Notes: generated by a model from the letters alone, not told the origin. A stretch of 64,000 nt of DNA from Hymenobacter siberiensis (GCF_018967865.2 NZ_JAHLZY020000001.1:1984001-2048000); one strand, 5' to 3'; counted from the first letter of the stretch, positions 8,079 through 19,169 are shown. Program-made: numbers and translations.

Positions 8079-9989
8079 CTATTTATAAAGCCTGTTATCC
8101 AGCAGCCCGTTCACGTAGAACTGCACGTTGGCCCGCAACTCATCACCGTATTGTTGAACCAGGGCCGGGTCGGGGTTGGCAACGGGTTCATTGGGAATAA
8201 AATGGGTCTGGTAGGGGTAGAGGCGCACTTCATTCTTGTTGGTGAGCTCGGTCACGAAGTCAGAATGCACGAGGAAGTACGAATCGCCGTCGCGGAATAT
8301 GGCGCGGCCCGAAGCGGCGGGGTCGAACACCGACGCACCGAAGGGCAGCAGGGCCGGCTGCTCCTGCGCCAGGCCCAGCACGTCGAGCACTGAGGCGGGC
8401 ACATCTACCTGCTGCGTGATGCGGTGCGGGTTGGCGGCCGGCAGCGGCGGGCCGGGCCGGAAAAATAGCAGTGGCGTTTTGTGCACGCCCAGCGGGTTCT
8501 GGTAGCCGGCGCGGTCCGACTGCGATGTGTGGTCGGCCGTGAGCACGAACAGCGTGTGCGCGTACCACGGCTCGCGGCTGGCCGCCGCAAAAAAGCGCCG
8601 CAACGCCATATCCGCGTAGGCAATGGTGGGGTGGATGGGCTGCGTGCCCACCGAAAATTTGCCCTGGTACTTGGCGGGCAGCGAGAACGGCTCGTGCGCG
8701 CTGAGCGTGAACACCGTGGCCATAAACGGCTGTTTGGTGGCTGTGAGCCGGCGGTTGAGATACTGCAGGTAGGGCTCATCAAAAATGCCCCAGTGGCCGT
8801 CGTAGTCGGGGCTGCCGGCCCCGCCGGGGTATTCATTCAGGCCGTAGTAGTGCTGCATGCCGGCAATGCCGGCAAACATATCGAAGCCCATGGTGCCGTT
8901 GGAGCCGGCGTGGTACATGGCCGTGTTGTAGCCGTGGCGGCCCAGAATTTCGCCCAGCCCGTGCAGCTCCGCCGTCTGAAAGCTGGAGGTGATAAACGGC
9001 TCATCCATGAGCGAAGGCAGACCCGAGAGCACGGCCGGCAGCGCCTCGATGGAGCGGCGGCCGTTGGCGTAGTTCTCCCGCATGAGCCGCGCCCCGGGAG
9101 CCACCGCCAGCGAATCGAAAAAGGGCGTGAAGCTAACCTGGCCCCCGTTTTCCACGCCGGTGTATTCCGAGCCGAAGCTTTCCAGCAGCAGCAGCACCAC
9201 GTTGTCGGGCGGGGTGGGGGCGGCGGCGCGGGCGGGTAGCGGGGCAGCATTCAGGGCCGGCCGCAGCGCCGTGGTGGTGGGAAAATAGTTCACCCGGTCA
9301 ATCTGCACTTCATCAAATGATTTCAGGACCGTGAACGCGCTGTTCAGGGCCAGGTGGCCGAGCACGGCGGGCTGCTGCTCGAAGGCAATGCCGGTGCGCA
9401 GCGGCTTCAGCTGCCAGCCGCCGCGCAGGCCCAGCACCACCAGGCCCACCACCAGCAGAAACTCCATGCCGCGCTGCACCCAGCGCCCGCGGCCGGCCGG
9501 TGCCGCCAGCTCGGCCCGCGTGGGCATGGGGCACAAGCGCCACAGCAAATACACCAGCCCCGCCAGCGGAATGGCCAGGTACCAGTAGTGCAGGCCAATC
9601 TGCCCGGCCTGTTGGGCAATGTCGTGGCCAATGGTGTTCCACTCGTTGCTCAGCCGCCGCCCAATGAACTTAAAGTATTCCCAGTCAATGATATTGAGTA
9701 GGATGCCCGGCACGTTTAGCAGCACAAACAGGCCGCGCAGCCACTGCTGCCCGCGCCGCGATGCTACCGGCATCAGCAGCGAAGGCAGCACCAGCAGCAG
9801 GTTAAGCCACAGCAGCGCGGCCACATCAAACCGCAGCCCGTGCACGAAAGCCGCCGCCACCGCCCCCGGTCCAATTCCCCGGAACGTGACCAGGTTGAGG
9901 CCGTAAAAACCCAGGCGGAGCAGCGTATAAACGGCCAGCAGCAGCGCAAAGCGACGCAGCAGCAGGCGGATGGCGGGAGAGGGAAGCAA
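8079..9989 (-). CDS. LTA synthase family / alkaline-phosphatase-superfamily membrane transferase
   Basis: A 636-residue inner-membrane protein. About five hydrophobic helices occupy the first ~190 residues, followed by an extracytoplasmic sulfatase-fold domain. Motifs are LLLLESFGSEYTG (metal-binding Glu), NYANGRRSIEALPAVLSGLP (nucleophile position, Ser rather than the Thr of LtaS), MYHAGSNGTMGFDMF, HWGIFDEP, FTLSAHEPFSLP and VLTADHTSQSD (metal-binding Asp-His). Relatives transfer phosphoglycerol or phosphoethanolamine to glycans or lipids; the substrate here is unknown. The start is TTG at 9989, as no ATG lies near the first helix. It is convergent with nothing and stands downstream of ald on the same strand across a palindromic terminator. 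Confidence 0.85.
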   Translation of the reverse strand: MLPSPAIRLLLRRFALLLAVYTLLRLGFYGLNLVTFRGIGPGAVAAAFVHGLRFDVAALLWLNLLLVLPSLLMPVASRRGQQWLRGLFVLLNVPGILLNIIDWEYFKFIGRRLSNEWNTIGHDIAQQAGQIGLHYWYLAIPLAGLVYLLWRLCPMPTRAELAAPAGRGRWVQRGMEFLLVVGLVVLGLRGGWQLKPLRTGIAFEQQPAVLGHLALNSAFTVLKSFDEVQIDRVNYFPTTTALRPALNAAPLPARAAAPTPPDNVVLLLLESFGSEYTGVENGGQVSFTPFFDSLAVAPGARLMRENYANGRRSIEALPAVLSGLPSLMDEPFITSSFQTAELHGLGEILGRHGYNTAMYHAGSNGTMGFDMFAGIAGMQHYYGLNEYPGGAGSPDYDGHWGIFDEPYLQYLNRRLTATKQPFMATVFTLSAHEPFSLPAKYQGKFSVGTQPIHPTIAYADMALRRFFAAASREPWYAHTLFVLTADHTSQSDRAGYQNPLGVHKTPLLFFRPGPPLPAANPHRITQQVDVPASVLDVLGLAQEQPALLPFGASVFDPAASGRAIFRDGDSYFLVHSDFVTELTNKNEVRLYPYQTHFIPNEPVANPDPALVQQYGDELRANVQFYVNGLLDNRLYK

Positions 9990-9994
9990 GGTGG

Positions 9995-10114
9995 AGTTGA
10001 GAGTTAGGAGTTAAAAGTGAAGAGTTAAAACCAGCGCGAGAGCATCAACAAAGTAAAGCCTTCCCAACACATGGTCGGGAAGGCTTTTAACTTCTAACTC
10101 TTAACTTTTAACTC
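9995..10114. repeat. Palindromic element, GAGTTAAAAG family, enclosing a terminator
   Basis: AGAGTTAGGAGTTAAAAG (from 9999) to 10030 is inverted as TTTTAACTTCTAACTC and TTAACTTTTAACTC at 10085-10114. The right arm overlaps the ald stop codon (10113-10115). Confidence 0.75.
10055..10087. terminator. Terminator hairpin after ald
   Basis: AAAGCCTTCCC (10055-10065) pairs with GGGAAGGCTTT (10077-10087), directly downstream of ald on the minus strand and followed by a T-rich arm. Confidence 0.75.
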
Positions 10115-11240
10115 AAACAGCCGCCAGTTCCAGCACGGTTTCCACGTTCACCAGGGGCAGGCCCCAGGCATCGGCCACGCCTTTGTAAACCACCTCGCCG
10201 TGCACCACGTTCAGGCCGAGGCGCAGGGCCTCGTCGCGGCGGCAGGCTTCCTGCCAGCCCTGGTTGGCCAGTTTCACGGCGTAGGGCAGCGTGGCGTTGG
10301 TGAGGGCCAGAGTGCTGGTGTAGGGCACCGCGCCGGGCATGTTGGCCACGCAGTAGTGCACCACGTCGTCGATGATGAAGGTCGGATTTTCGTGGGTCGT
10401 GGGATGGCAGGTTTCAATGCAGCCGCCCTGGTCCACGGCCACGTCTACCACCACGGTGCCGGGGCGCATGGTCTTCAGCATGTCGCGGGTGATGAGGTGC
10501 GGAGCCTTCGCGCCGGGAATCAGCACCGCGCCCACAATCAGGTCGGCAGTTTTGATGGCTTCGCGGATGTTGTACTCGTTTGAGTACTGCGTCACCACAT
10601 TCTTGGGCATGAAGTCGTCGAGTTCGCGCAGACGGTTCAGGTTGATGTCCATGATGGTAACCTGGGCACCGAGGCCGGCGGCTACTTTGGCCGCCTGCGT
10701 ACCCACGATACCGGCCCCGAGCACGAGTACGTGCGCCGGCTTCACGCCGGGCACGCCGCCGAGCAGAATGCCACGGCCTTTCAGGGGTTTCTCCAGGTAC
10801 TTGGCACCTTCCTGGGGGGCCATGCGGCCGGCCACTTCGCTCATCGGAATGAGCAGGGGCAGGGCACGGTTGCTGAGCTCCACCGTCTCATAAGCCAGGC
10901 AAATAGCCTTGCGCTCAATCATGGCGTGGGTCAGCTCCTCGCCGCTGGCGAAGTGGAAGTAGGTGAACAGCAGCTGGTTCTCCTTGATGAGCGGATACTC
11001 TTCCGCAATCGGCTCCTTCACTTTGATAATCATCTCCGCTTGCCCGTACACGTCGGCAATGGTGGGCAGCATGGTCGCACCGGCCGAAGTGTACTCCTCG
11101 TCCGAGAAGCCCGAGCCTTCGCCGGCAGTGCTTTGCACCAGCACGTTGTGGCCGTGCTTGCGCAGCTCGGCTACGCCGGCGGGCGTGAGGCCCACGCGGT
11201 TTTCGTTATTTTTAATCTCCTTAGGAACGCCAATAATCAT
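10113..11240 (-). CDS. ald: Alanine dehydrogenase
   Basis: A 375-residue cytoplasmic enzyme that interconverts L-alanine and pyruvate plus ammonia with NAD. Full-length for the family. It starts [20 protein letters not shown] and has the substrate Lys in IIKVKEP, the catalytic His in [11 protein letters not shown], the Rossmann motif [22 protein letters not shown] near residue 170, DINLNRL for NAD ribose, [15 protein letters not shown], and [15 protein letters not shown] -7 box TATCTTTG lies about 50 bp upstream. The next gene on the same strand is the LtaS-like protein, but a terminator separates them, so ald is probably monocistronic. Confidence 0.95.
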   Translation of the reverse strand: MIIGVPKEIKNNENRVGLTPAGVAELRKHGHNVLVQSTAGEGSGFSDEEYTSAGATMLPTIADVYGQAEMIIKVKEPIAEEYPLIKENQLLFTYFHFASGEELTHAMIERKAICLAYETVELSNRALPLLIPMSEVAGRMAPQEGAKYLEKPLKGRGILLGGVPGVKPAHVLVLGAGIVGTQAAKVAAGLGAQVTIMDINLNRLRELDDFMPKNVVTQYSNEYNIREAIKTADLIVGAVLIPGAKAPHLITRDMLKTMRPGTVVVDVAVDQGGCIETCHPTTHENPTFIIDDVVHYCVANMPGAVPYTSTLALTNATLPYAVKLANQGWQEACRRDEALRLGLNVVHGEVVYKGVADAWGLPLVNVETVLELAAV

Positions 11241-11289
11241 GAGCGAAGGTGGGAATAAGAGGGATGAGGTGAGGTTAGACTTCGAGCCG

Positions 11290-11297
11290 CAAAGATA
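11290..11297 (-). promoter_or_regulatory. Putative ald promoter -7 box
   Basis: TATCTTTG on the minus strand fits the Bacteroidota -7 consensus TAnnTTTG and is identical to the trp operon box at 40706-40713. No strong -33 TTG is at ideal spacing. Confidence 0.5.
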
Positions 11298-11339
11298 GGG
11301 CGCGGGGCTACTACCCGGCGCGTCAAGATTTGGTTCAGG

Positions 11340-11861
11340 CTACGCGGTTGCCAGCAGCGCATTCAGGTCGAGGGCGCGGGTGTACATCTGCACTTCGCCG
11401 TTGGCGGCCAGGGGCCACTGCGCGCGCGGCCGGTCCCAGTACAGCTCCACGCCGTTGCCATCGGGGTCGTCGAGGTAAATGGCTTCCGACACGCCGTGGT
11501 CGGCCGAGCCGGTGATGGGGTAATTGGCCGCTGCCAGCTGCCGGAGCGCGCCCGCCAGCTCGGCCCGCGTGGCGTACAGAATGGCCGTGTGGTACAGCCC
11601 CGCGCCGTGCTTGCGGGCGGGCGGCCCACCCAGGCTGTTCCAGGTATTGAGCCCAATGTGGTGGTGGTAGCCCCCGGCCGAAATAAAAGTCGCCTGGTTG
11701 CCAAACCGCTGCATGACCTGGAAGCCCAGAATGTCGCGGTAAAAACCCAGGGCTTTGTCAATGTCCGTTACCTGCAGGTGAACGTGGCCGATGCGCGTCT
11801 GCGCCGATGCTTCGTAAGAGGCGCTGGCTGCGGGAGCGGCACCGGAAACTGCGTTTTCCAT
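11340..11861 (-). CDS. VOC family protein (glyoxalase / extradiol dioxygenase-like)
   Basis: A 173-residue protein. After an Ala/Ser-rich N-terminus of about 22 residues comes a vicinal-oxygen-chelate domain: IGHVHLQVTDIDKALGFYRDILGF, then GGYHHHIGLNTW, LYHTAILY and DHGVSEAIYLDDPDGNGVELYWD. Metal-ligand-type His and Glu are in the expected places. It resembles CatE-like catechol 2,3-dioxygenase/glyoxalase proteins of about 160 to 170 residues. The substrate is unknown. It lies between ald and the DUF1573 gene, all on the minus strand but separated by hairpins. Confidence 0.85.
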   Translation of the reverse strand: MENAVSGAAPAASASYEASAQTRIGHVHLQVTDIDKALGFYRDILGFQVMQRFGNQATFISAGGYHHHIGLNTWNSLGGPPARKHGAGLYHTAILYATRAELAGALRQLAAANYPITGSADHGVSEAIYLDDPDGNGVELYWDRPRAQWPLAANGEVQMYTRALDLNALLATA

Positions 11862-11914
11862 AAGATTTCAGTTGATTGACAAGTTACCAATGTACCAACA
11901 TCAATCCAAAAAAA

Positions 11915-11941
11915 GGAGCCCCGCCACAATGGCAGGGCTCC
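11915..11941 (-). terminator. Terminator hairpin between the DUF1573 and VOC genes
   Basis: GGAGCCC (11915-11921) pairs with GGGCTCC (11935-11941), extended by an inner GCC/GGC, with A-runs on the plus strand on both sides. It would end the DUF1573 transcript. Confidence 0.7.
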
Positions 11942-11960
11942 AAAAACAAACCGGCTACAA

Positions 11961-12000
11961 AATCCGTGAAATCCGCTAAAATCCGGGCTAATCCGTGGTC
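11961..12000. repeat. AATCCG tandem-like repeat
   Basis: Four ATCCG units (ATCCGTGAA, ATCCGCTAA, ATCCGGGCTA, ATCCGTGGT) immediately follow the DUF1573 stop codon. Same family as 2401-2436 and 26277-26553. Confidence 0.6.
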
Positions 12001-12771
12001 TTATTTGAAGGGCACGGCCGTGCCGCTCTCCTTCACCATGCTGTTGCCGCTGAGGTCGCGCACAATATTGGCCTTGAGCGTGATTTTGGCGTCGCCGCTC
12101 ACGTCGTTGGACGTGATGGTGACGACGTCGCTCACCTGCCCGAGCTGGCGCTGGCTATATAGTAGCTCCACCATGGCGCTCTGGCCGGGCGCGATGGGGG
12201 CGGGGTTATTTTTGTAGCCCACGCAGTAGCAGCCCGACGACAGGGCCCCAAGCACGAGCTCGGTTTTGCCGGTGTTCTTCACCGTGAAACGGGCGGTGGG
12301 CTGCTGGCCGGCTTCCATCTTGCCAAAATCGTGGGCGCTTTGGTCGAGTATCAGGTGGGGCGAGGCGGCCAGCTGGGCCGGCGTGAGTGTGGGCTTAATC
12401 TGGTCTTTGGTGAGTACCGTACCTTTGATGCTGAGGACTTTGCTGGCCTCGGTGGCGTTGCTGGTCACGGTCACCGTTTTGTTGAACACGCCGGGGCGGC
12501 CGGCGCTGCTGTACATGGCTTTGATGACGCCCATTTTGCCGGGCAGCACCGGGGTTTTGGTCCAGTCCGGGGTGGTGCAGCCGCAGCTGGCCTGCACGTT
12601 GGAAATGATAACGGGCTGATTGCCGGTGTTTTTAAACTTGAACTCGTGGGTGGCCATTGTGCCCTCGGGCACGTTGCCGAAGTCGTGGCCGTCGGTCGTG
12701 AACTGCATCACGCCCTGGGCGTGGGCCGCGCCGGCCAGGGCCAGCAGGCAAATAGTAAGGAATTTCTTCAT
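12001..12771 (-). CDS. DUF1573 domain protein, exported
   Basis: A 256-residue protein with a clear signal peptide (MKKFLTICLLALAGAAHAQ) and two DUF1573 (ASH/Hydin-like immunoglobulin-fold) domains. The first has HDFGNVPEGTMATHEFKFKN and VQASCGCTTPDW; the second has HDFGKMEAGQQPTARFTVKN and LSSGCYCVGY. The Cys-Gly-Cys motif is typical of these periplasmic proteins. Function is unknown. It is divergent from the E1 dehydrogenase gene across about 245 bp that hold candidate promoters for both. Confidence 0.85.
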   Translation of the reverse strand: MKKFLTICLLALAGAAHAQGVMQFTTDGHDFGNVPEGTMATHEFKFKNTGNQPVIISNVQASCGCTTPDWTKTPVLPGKMGVIKAMYSSAGRPGVFNKTVTVTSNATEASKVLSIKGTVLTKDQIKPTLTPAQLAASPHLILDQSAHDFGKMEAGQQPTARFTVKNTGKTELVLGALSSGCYCVGYKNNPAPIAPGQSAMVELLYSQRQLGQVSDVVTITSNDVSGDAKITLKANIVRDLSGNSMVKESGTAVPFK

Positions 12772-12894
12772 GATTTCTAAACCCTGAGCCGGTAATCAAA
12801 AGCCAGCGCGGGCGGTTTTGAAGGAGAAAAACAAAACCGGCAGTAACAGTGTCGGGCTGAGAATCAGCCCCCAAAGTCTGCCACCACCGTACCC

Positions 12895-12902
12895 CAAATA
12901 TA
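12895..12902 (-). promoter_or_regulatory. Candidate -7 box for the DUF1573 gene
   Basis: TATATTTG on the minus strand matches TAnnTTTG, about 124 bp upstream of the ATG. No clear -33 element. Confidence 0.35.
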
Positions 12903-12943
12903 CGTCCAAACCCCACCACGCCACCTACCCGGCCCCGATTCCG

Positions 12944-12951
12944 TATTTTTG
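12944..12951 (+). promoter_or_regulatory. Candidate -7 box for the E1 dehydrogenase gene
   Basis: TATTTTTG matches TAnnTTTG, 64 bp upstream of the chosen ATG at 13016. It supports the start at 13016 rather than the in-frame extension that begins at 12818. Confidence 0.5.
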
Positions 12952-13015
12952 CATCACGGCTCCGGCCGTCCGCCCTTCCTGCTTCAAAATTCCTACGTAT
13001 CCTGACCCCTATTAT

Positions 13016-15436
<2,421 letters not shown>

Positions 15437-15455
15437 TAGCCTATTCAAATAGGCA

Positions 15456-15564
15456 CCAAAAAGCACGTCATGCAGAGCGCAGCGAAGCATCTTTACCGCG
15501 TAACGCAATCAATTACTATTGCGGTAAAGATGCTTCGCTGCGCTCTGCATGACGTGCTTTTTGG
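15456..15564. repeat. Palindromic element, GTCATGCAGAGCGCAGCGAAG family, perfect 44-bp arms
   Basis: 15456-15499 is the exact reverse complement of 15521-15564, with a 21-base loop. It lies in the convergent gap after the E1 gene and could fold as a long hairpin in either transcript. Confidence 0.92.
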
Positions 15565-15605
15565 ATGGGTTCTAAGCAGGTAACGCTGTAGGCCGGCCCG
15601 CGGGC

Positions 15606-16193
15606 CTACAGCGTTACCTCGCTGGTGGTGATTTTGTTGCTCTCGTGCAGGCCACGGTCCAGGATGCTGATTTCGAACCGGAAAACCTGGCCGGGCGCGA
15701 ATACCGTGCCGTCGAGGGAAAGAGGCAGCTTATAGCGCAGCTCGCCTTTCAGCGGGGCGGCGCGGCCGTCGGCCCCGTTGAGGCGGGGGTACTGGCTGTC
15801 GTATTCGCCCGCGATACCGGCGGGAAAAGGCGGCTGGGCTGGCGTCACAAAAAAATCGAAATTCTTAGTAACGGCGTTCTTTTTGTAGGGCTGAATGAAG
15901 TAGTTGTAGCTGTAGCCCCGGTTGTTGTGCCCGCCGGTTTTGGTGTTGAAGGGGGCCCTGGCGAGGTCTTCCGGGCCCAGGCCCAAGTCGCCGTCGCCAT
16001 CGCGGAAGCCGAGCACGAATTCCAGCGTATCGCGGCCCACGTTGCCATTCACGGCAGGAATGCGTGTCACCTTAACATCCCGGAACTCAATTTCGGGCGT
16101 ATTCGAGTAACTGGGAGCGCTGAGGCAGCCGCTGAGGCCCGCCCCGGCCAGGCCAAAGAAAGCAATTCCGCGCAGGGTACGAAACAGGTTCAT
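15606..16193 (-). CDS. Hypothetical lipoprotein with acidic GFRDGDGDLGLG motif
   Basis: A 195-residue exported lipoprotein: signal RGIAFFGLAGAGLSGCLS with the lipidated Cys near residue 23. The mature part contains LEFVLGFRDGDGDLGLGPEDLA, an acidic glycine-rich loop common to a family of Bacteroidota lipoproteins and reminiscent of calcium-binding loops, then a beta-rich domain ending EISILDRGLHESNKITTSEVTL. No enzyme function is evident. It is divergent from the LuxE-like gene. Confidence 0.7.
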   Translation of the reverse strand: MNLFRTLRGIAFFGLAGAGLSGCLSAPSYSNTPEIEFRDVKVTRIPAVNGNVGRDTLEFVLGFRDGDGDLGLGPEDLARAPFNTKTGGHNNRGYSYNYFIQPYKKNAVTKNFDFFVTPAQPPFPAGIAGEYDSQYPRLNGADGRAAPLKGELRYKLPLSLDGTVFAPGQVFRFEISILDRGLHESNKITTSEVTL

Positions 16194-16311
16194 AAAGACA
16201 GGAAGTGAGAAGTCAGAAGCACAACGGCCGAAGTGGCCCCAAAGTACGTTCTTCCCAACGAATAGCCAAGGTGGTTGGTTCGGGGGTATTCGCTAAACTG
16301 GTTATTGGCTC

Positions 16312-17310
16312 ATGAGTTTCCGTTCTGATTTTTTGCAAGGCTTGCCTTCCGTTACGGTCGCCACCTTTGAGACGGCTGCGCTGGCGCTGTTCCGGTACCA
16401 GGCCGCGCACTGCCCGCCCTACACGGCCTACCTCGCGCAACTAGGGCGCGACCAGGCTGCCGTGACCCGGCTGACGGATATTCCGTTCCTGCCCATCGAG
16501 TTTTTCAAAACCCACGAAGTCTGCACCAACCCGGCCGCATGGGAGCCGCAGGAGCTGTTTCTGAGCAGCGGCACCACGCTCCAGCAGCGCAGCCGCCACC
16601 TCGTGCGCGAGCCGGCCCTGTACCGCGAAAACGCCGCCCGCATCTTCGAACAGTATTACGGCCCGCTCACGGACTGGACGTTTCTGGCGCTGCTGCCGTC
16701 GTATCTGGAGCAGGGCAATTCCTCACTGGTGGCGATGGTGGACTATTTCGCGCAGCAATCGGGTCAGGCGCAGCCGGCGTTTTTTCTGCACGACCACGCC
16801 GTCCTGCGCACCGCGCTGGCCGAGGCGAAGCAGGAACCCGGCCGCCGCGTAATGCTCATCGGTGTGAGCTACGCGCTGCTGGATTTCGCTCTGGAAGCCG
16901 GCCCCGCGCCGGAGCTGCAAGGCCTCACCGTGCTCGAAACCGGCGGCATGAAGGGTCGCCGCCGCGAGATGATTCGGGAAGAGCTGCACGCCGAATTGCA
17001 GCAGGCATTTGGGCCGGCCGGCATTCATTCCGAATACGGCATGACGGAATTACTCAGCCAGGCCTATTCGTTGGGCGATGGCCGCTTCCACAGCCCCGCA
17101 CCGTTGCGGGTGCTGCTGCGCGACCCGTCGGACCCGTTCTCGATTGGCGGTAGGGGTGACGGGGCTGTTAATGTAATTGATTTGGCGAACGTGGATTCCT
17201 GCGCCTTTGTCGAGACAAAGGATTTAGCGCGGATGCACCCGGATGGGAGTTTTGAGGTGCTGGGCCGGATGGATAATTCGGATGTTCGCGGGTGTAATCA
17301 GATGGTGTAG
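16312..17310 (+). CDS. LuxE-like acyl-protein synthetase family protein
   Basis: A 332-residue cytoplasmic protein of the LuxE (PF04443) adenylate-forming family. Visible motifs are IPFLPIEFFKTHEV, ELFLSSGTTLQQRSRH (the SSGT phosphate-binding type loop), LTVLETGGMKGRRREMIREEL, SEYGMTELLSQAYS (Tyr-Gly-Met-Thr-Glu, conserved in adenylating enzymes) and EVLGRMDNSDVRGCNQMV. LuxE proteins activate fatty acids, but these Bacteroidota homologues have no luciferase partner and probably activate another acid, perhaps for cell-surface lipid synthesis. The gene stands alone, divergent from a lipoprotein gene. Confidence 0.85.
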   Translation: MSFRSDFLQGLPSVTVATFETAALALFRYQAAHCPPYTAYLAQLGRDQAAVTRLTDIPFLPIEFFKTHEVCTNPAAWEPQELFLSSGTTLQQRSRHLVREPALYRENAARIFEQYYGPLTDWTFLALLPSYLEQGNSSLVAMVDYFAQQSGQAQPAFFLHDHAVLRTALAEAKQEPGRRVMLIGVSYALLDFALEAGPAPELQGLTVLETGGMKGRRREMIREELHAELQQAFGPAGIHSEYGMTELLSQAYSLGDGRFHSPAPLRVLLRDPSDPFSIGGRGDGAVNVIDLANVDSCAFVETKDLARMHPDGSFEVLGRMDNSDVRGCNQMV

Positions 17311-17387
17311 AAAGTGACGTAAAAAAACTACATAGGCATTATCTTAGTCAAACAAAATTAATTTATATAAACTAAAAAAACTTTGTT

Positions 17388-17780
17388 TTGATACAGCAAA
17401 AGTCATTTAGATTAATTGCAGTTGTTTCCTATCTGCTTATCATGCTAATGGGGCAAATGATGGCACTGCCATTTTTTCTTTGGCTGCTGTTTACAATGTT
17501 TGATGTTGGCAGTATTGACCAGCTATATGGACTTTTGGCTATTACAGGCCTTGTGACGATTTACATAAATCATAATAAAACACGAACATCAAGAATCTTG
17601 ATACTTGACTTTTTGTGTTTCATTTTATTAGCGTCGCCTCTTGTAAGTAGAATGAACGCAGTGCCAATTGAACTCTTCAATTACTTTGCTTTCATTATTC
17701 CGACAGCATTGTTTGCTTTGTTTTATGCGGCTTCATTATTTCTTGGTTATAAACAATATTCACAAGTTGAGACAGACTGA
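17388..17780 (+). CDS. AT-rich small membrane protein, unknown function
   Basis: A 130-residue protein with four predicted membrane segments (near residues 9-35, 43-58, 70-87 and 97-118) separated by short loops such as INHNKTRTS. No family is recognised. Start is TTG at 17388; the first ATG (17442) would remove part of helix one. Gene and upstream sequence are strikingly AT-rich and use AT-ending codons, unlike every neighbour, which suggests acquisition by transfer. It is followed by a strong terminator and is convergent with the response regulator gene. Confidence 0.7.
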   Translation: MIQQKSFRLIAVVSYLLIMLMGQMMALPFFLWLLFTMFDVGSIDQLYGLLAITGLVTIYINHNKTRTSRILILDFLCFILLASPLVSRMNAVPIELFNYFAFIIPTALFALFYAASLFLGYKQYSQVETD

Positions 17781-17805
17781 ATTTTCCATAATTTAGATAT
17801 CAAAT

Positions 17806-17852
17806 AAAAAAAGCAGCGCCAGAATCAACCGATTCTGGCGCTGCTTTTTTTA
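17806..17852. terminator. Bidirectional terminator between membrane protein and response regulator
   Basis: AAAAAAGCAGCGCCAGAATC pairs perfectly with GATTCTGGCGCTGCTTTTTT around a three-base loop. A and T runs on both sides serve both convergent genes. Confidence 0.88.
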
Positions 17853-17869
17853 TTTGCAAACAAACCCTG

Positions 17870-19033
17870 CTACTTCCCCGCAAATGCCTTCGCGTCGCCT
17901 TCCGTAATCGTGTCGTCGCTCATAATGACTAAGCGTTCCACCACGTTGCGCAGCTCGCGGATATTGCCGCGCCAGTCGAGGCCTTTCAAATACTCCAGCG
18001 CAGCAGCGTCGATTTTCTTGGGCTTGTTGCCGTAGTCGGCGGCGATGTCGTTGAGGAACTTCTGAATCAATTCCGGGATGTCTTCGCGGCGGTCATTCAG
18101 CGAAGGAACCTGGATTAGAATGACGGAGAGGCGGTGGTAGAGGTCTTCGCGGAAATTTTTGTCGGTGATTTCCTGCAGCAGGTCTTTGTTGGTGGCGGCG
18201 AGGACGCGCACGTTCACCGAGATTTCTTTTTCGCCGCCCACGCGGGTGATTTTGCTCTCCTGCAAGGCCCGTAGCACCTTGGCCTGGGCCGAGAGGCTCA
18301 TGTCGCCGATTTCGTCCAGGAAAAGGGTGCCACCGTCGGCCTGCTCAAACTTGCCGATGCGCTGCTTCACGGCCGAGGTGAAGGAGCCTTTTTCGTGACC
18401 GAACAGCTCGCTCTCAATCAGCTCGGAGGGGATGGCGGCGCAGTTTACTTCCACCATGGGGCCGTTGGCGCGGTTGCTGAGCTCGTGGAGCTGGCGGGCC
18501 ACCATCTCCTTGCCCGCGCCGTTGGGGCCGGTGATGAGGACGCGGGCATCCGTCGGGGCGACCTTTTCGATGGCTTTGCGCACGGCCCCAAGGGCGGCCG
18601 AGGACCCCACCATTTCCGAGCCTTTCGTGACGGAGAGCTTCTTTTTCAGCGTCTTGGTTTCGCTGACGAGCTTGGTGCGGTCGAGGGCGTTGCGCACCGT
18701 CAGGAGGAGGCGGTTGAGGTCCGGGGGCTTGGAAATGAAATCGTAGGCCCCTTTTTTGGTGGCATCGACGGCGGTTTCGATGTTGCCGTGGGCCGATACC
18801 ATGATGAAGGCGGCGTCGGTGCCCATGGCCTGGGCGCGGGTCAGGACTTCGAGGCCGTCCATTTTGGGCATGCGGATGTCGCAGAGCACCACGTCGTATT
18901 TTTGCTGGATGAGCAGGTCGAGGCCGGCGGGGCCGTCTTCGGCCTGGTCTACTTTGTAGTTTTCAAATTCCAGAATCTCCTTCAGCGTGTTGCGGATGGC
19001 TTTTTCGTCGTCGATGATAAGGATGCGGGGCAT
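17870..19033 (-). CDS. Response regulator with sigma-54-type AAA+ domain, no DNA-binding domain
   Basis: A 387-residue protein. The receiver domain (1-120) has DDE at 8-10, the phosphorylation site D52 (VVLCDIRMPKMDG) and SKPP near 101. The AAA+ domain (about 139-380) has a variant Walker A GPNGAGKE (169-176), GSFTSA in place of the sigma-54-contacting GAFTGA (216-221), Walker B FLDEIGD (238-244) and RNVVERLVI. The chain ends at DAKAFAGK, where NtrC proteins would continue into a Fis-type helix-turn-helix. No sensor kinase is adjacent. It may act from solution or on a partner rather than as a classical enhancer-binding activator. Divergent from the sugar dehydrogenase gene. Confidence 0.88.
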   Translation of the reverse strand: MPRILIIDDEKAIRNTLKEILEFENYKVDQAEDGPAGLDLLIQQKYDVVLCDIRMPKMDGLEVLTRAQAMGTDAAFIMVSAHGNIETAVDATKKGAYDFISKPPDLNRLLLTVRNALDRTKLVSETKTLKKKLSVTKGSEMVGSSAALGAVRKAIEKVAPTDARVLITGPNGAGKEMVARQLHELSNRANGPMVEVNCAAIPSELIESELFGHEKGSFTSAVKQRIGKFEQADGGTLFLDEIGDMSLSAQAKVLRALQESKITRVGGEKEISVNVRVLAATNKDLLQEITDKNFREDLYHRLSVILIQVPSLNDRREDIPELIQKFLNDIAADYGNKPKKIDAAALEYLKGLDWRGNIRELRNVVERLVIMSDDTITEGDAKAFAGK

Positions 19034-19071
19034 GCGGGGCGGAATACAGATGGAATGCGAACAGCGAGCAG

Positions 19072-19079
19072 CGAAGGTA
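19072..19079 (-). promoter_or_regulatory. Candidate -7 box for the response regulator gene
   Basis: TACCTTCG on the minus strand, about 40 bp before the ATG. It is a TTCG variant of TAnnTTTG; the divergent gene has the same octamer. Confidence 0.35.
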
Positions 19080-19161
19080 ATGAAAAGCGCCGCGTGTAGT
19101 TTAAGGACGTAACAAACAACAACTGCGGCCAGCCGTTTCTACACCGAGCTGCAAACAGCTT

Positions 19162-19169
19162 TACCTTCG
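19162..19169 (+). promoter_or_regulatory. Candidate -7 box for the sugar dehydrogenase gene
   Basis: TACCTTCG, 24 bp upstream of ATG 19193, a TTCG variant of the Bacteroidota -7 box. Confidence 0.4.

Noticed and set aside
15456..15564. Possible CRISPR repeat or small RNA
   Set aside because: A single long perfect inverted repeat without spacers or repeated units; it belongs to the palindromic families instead.
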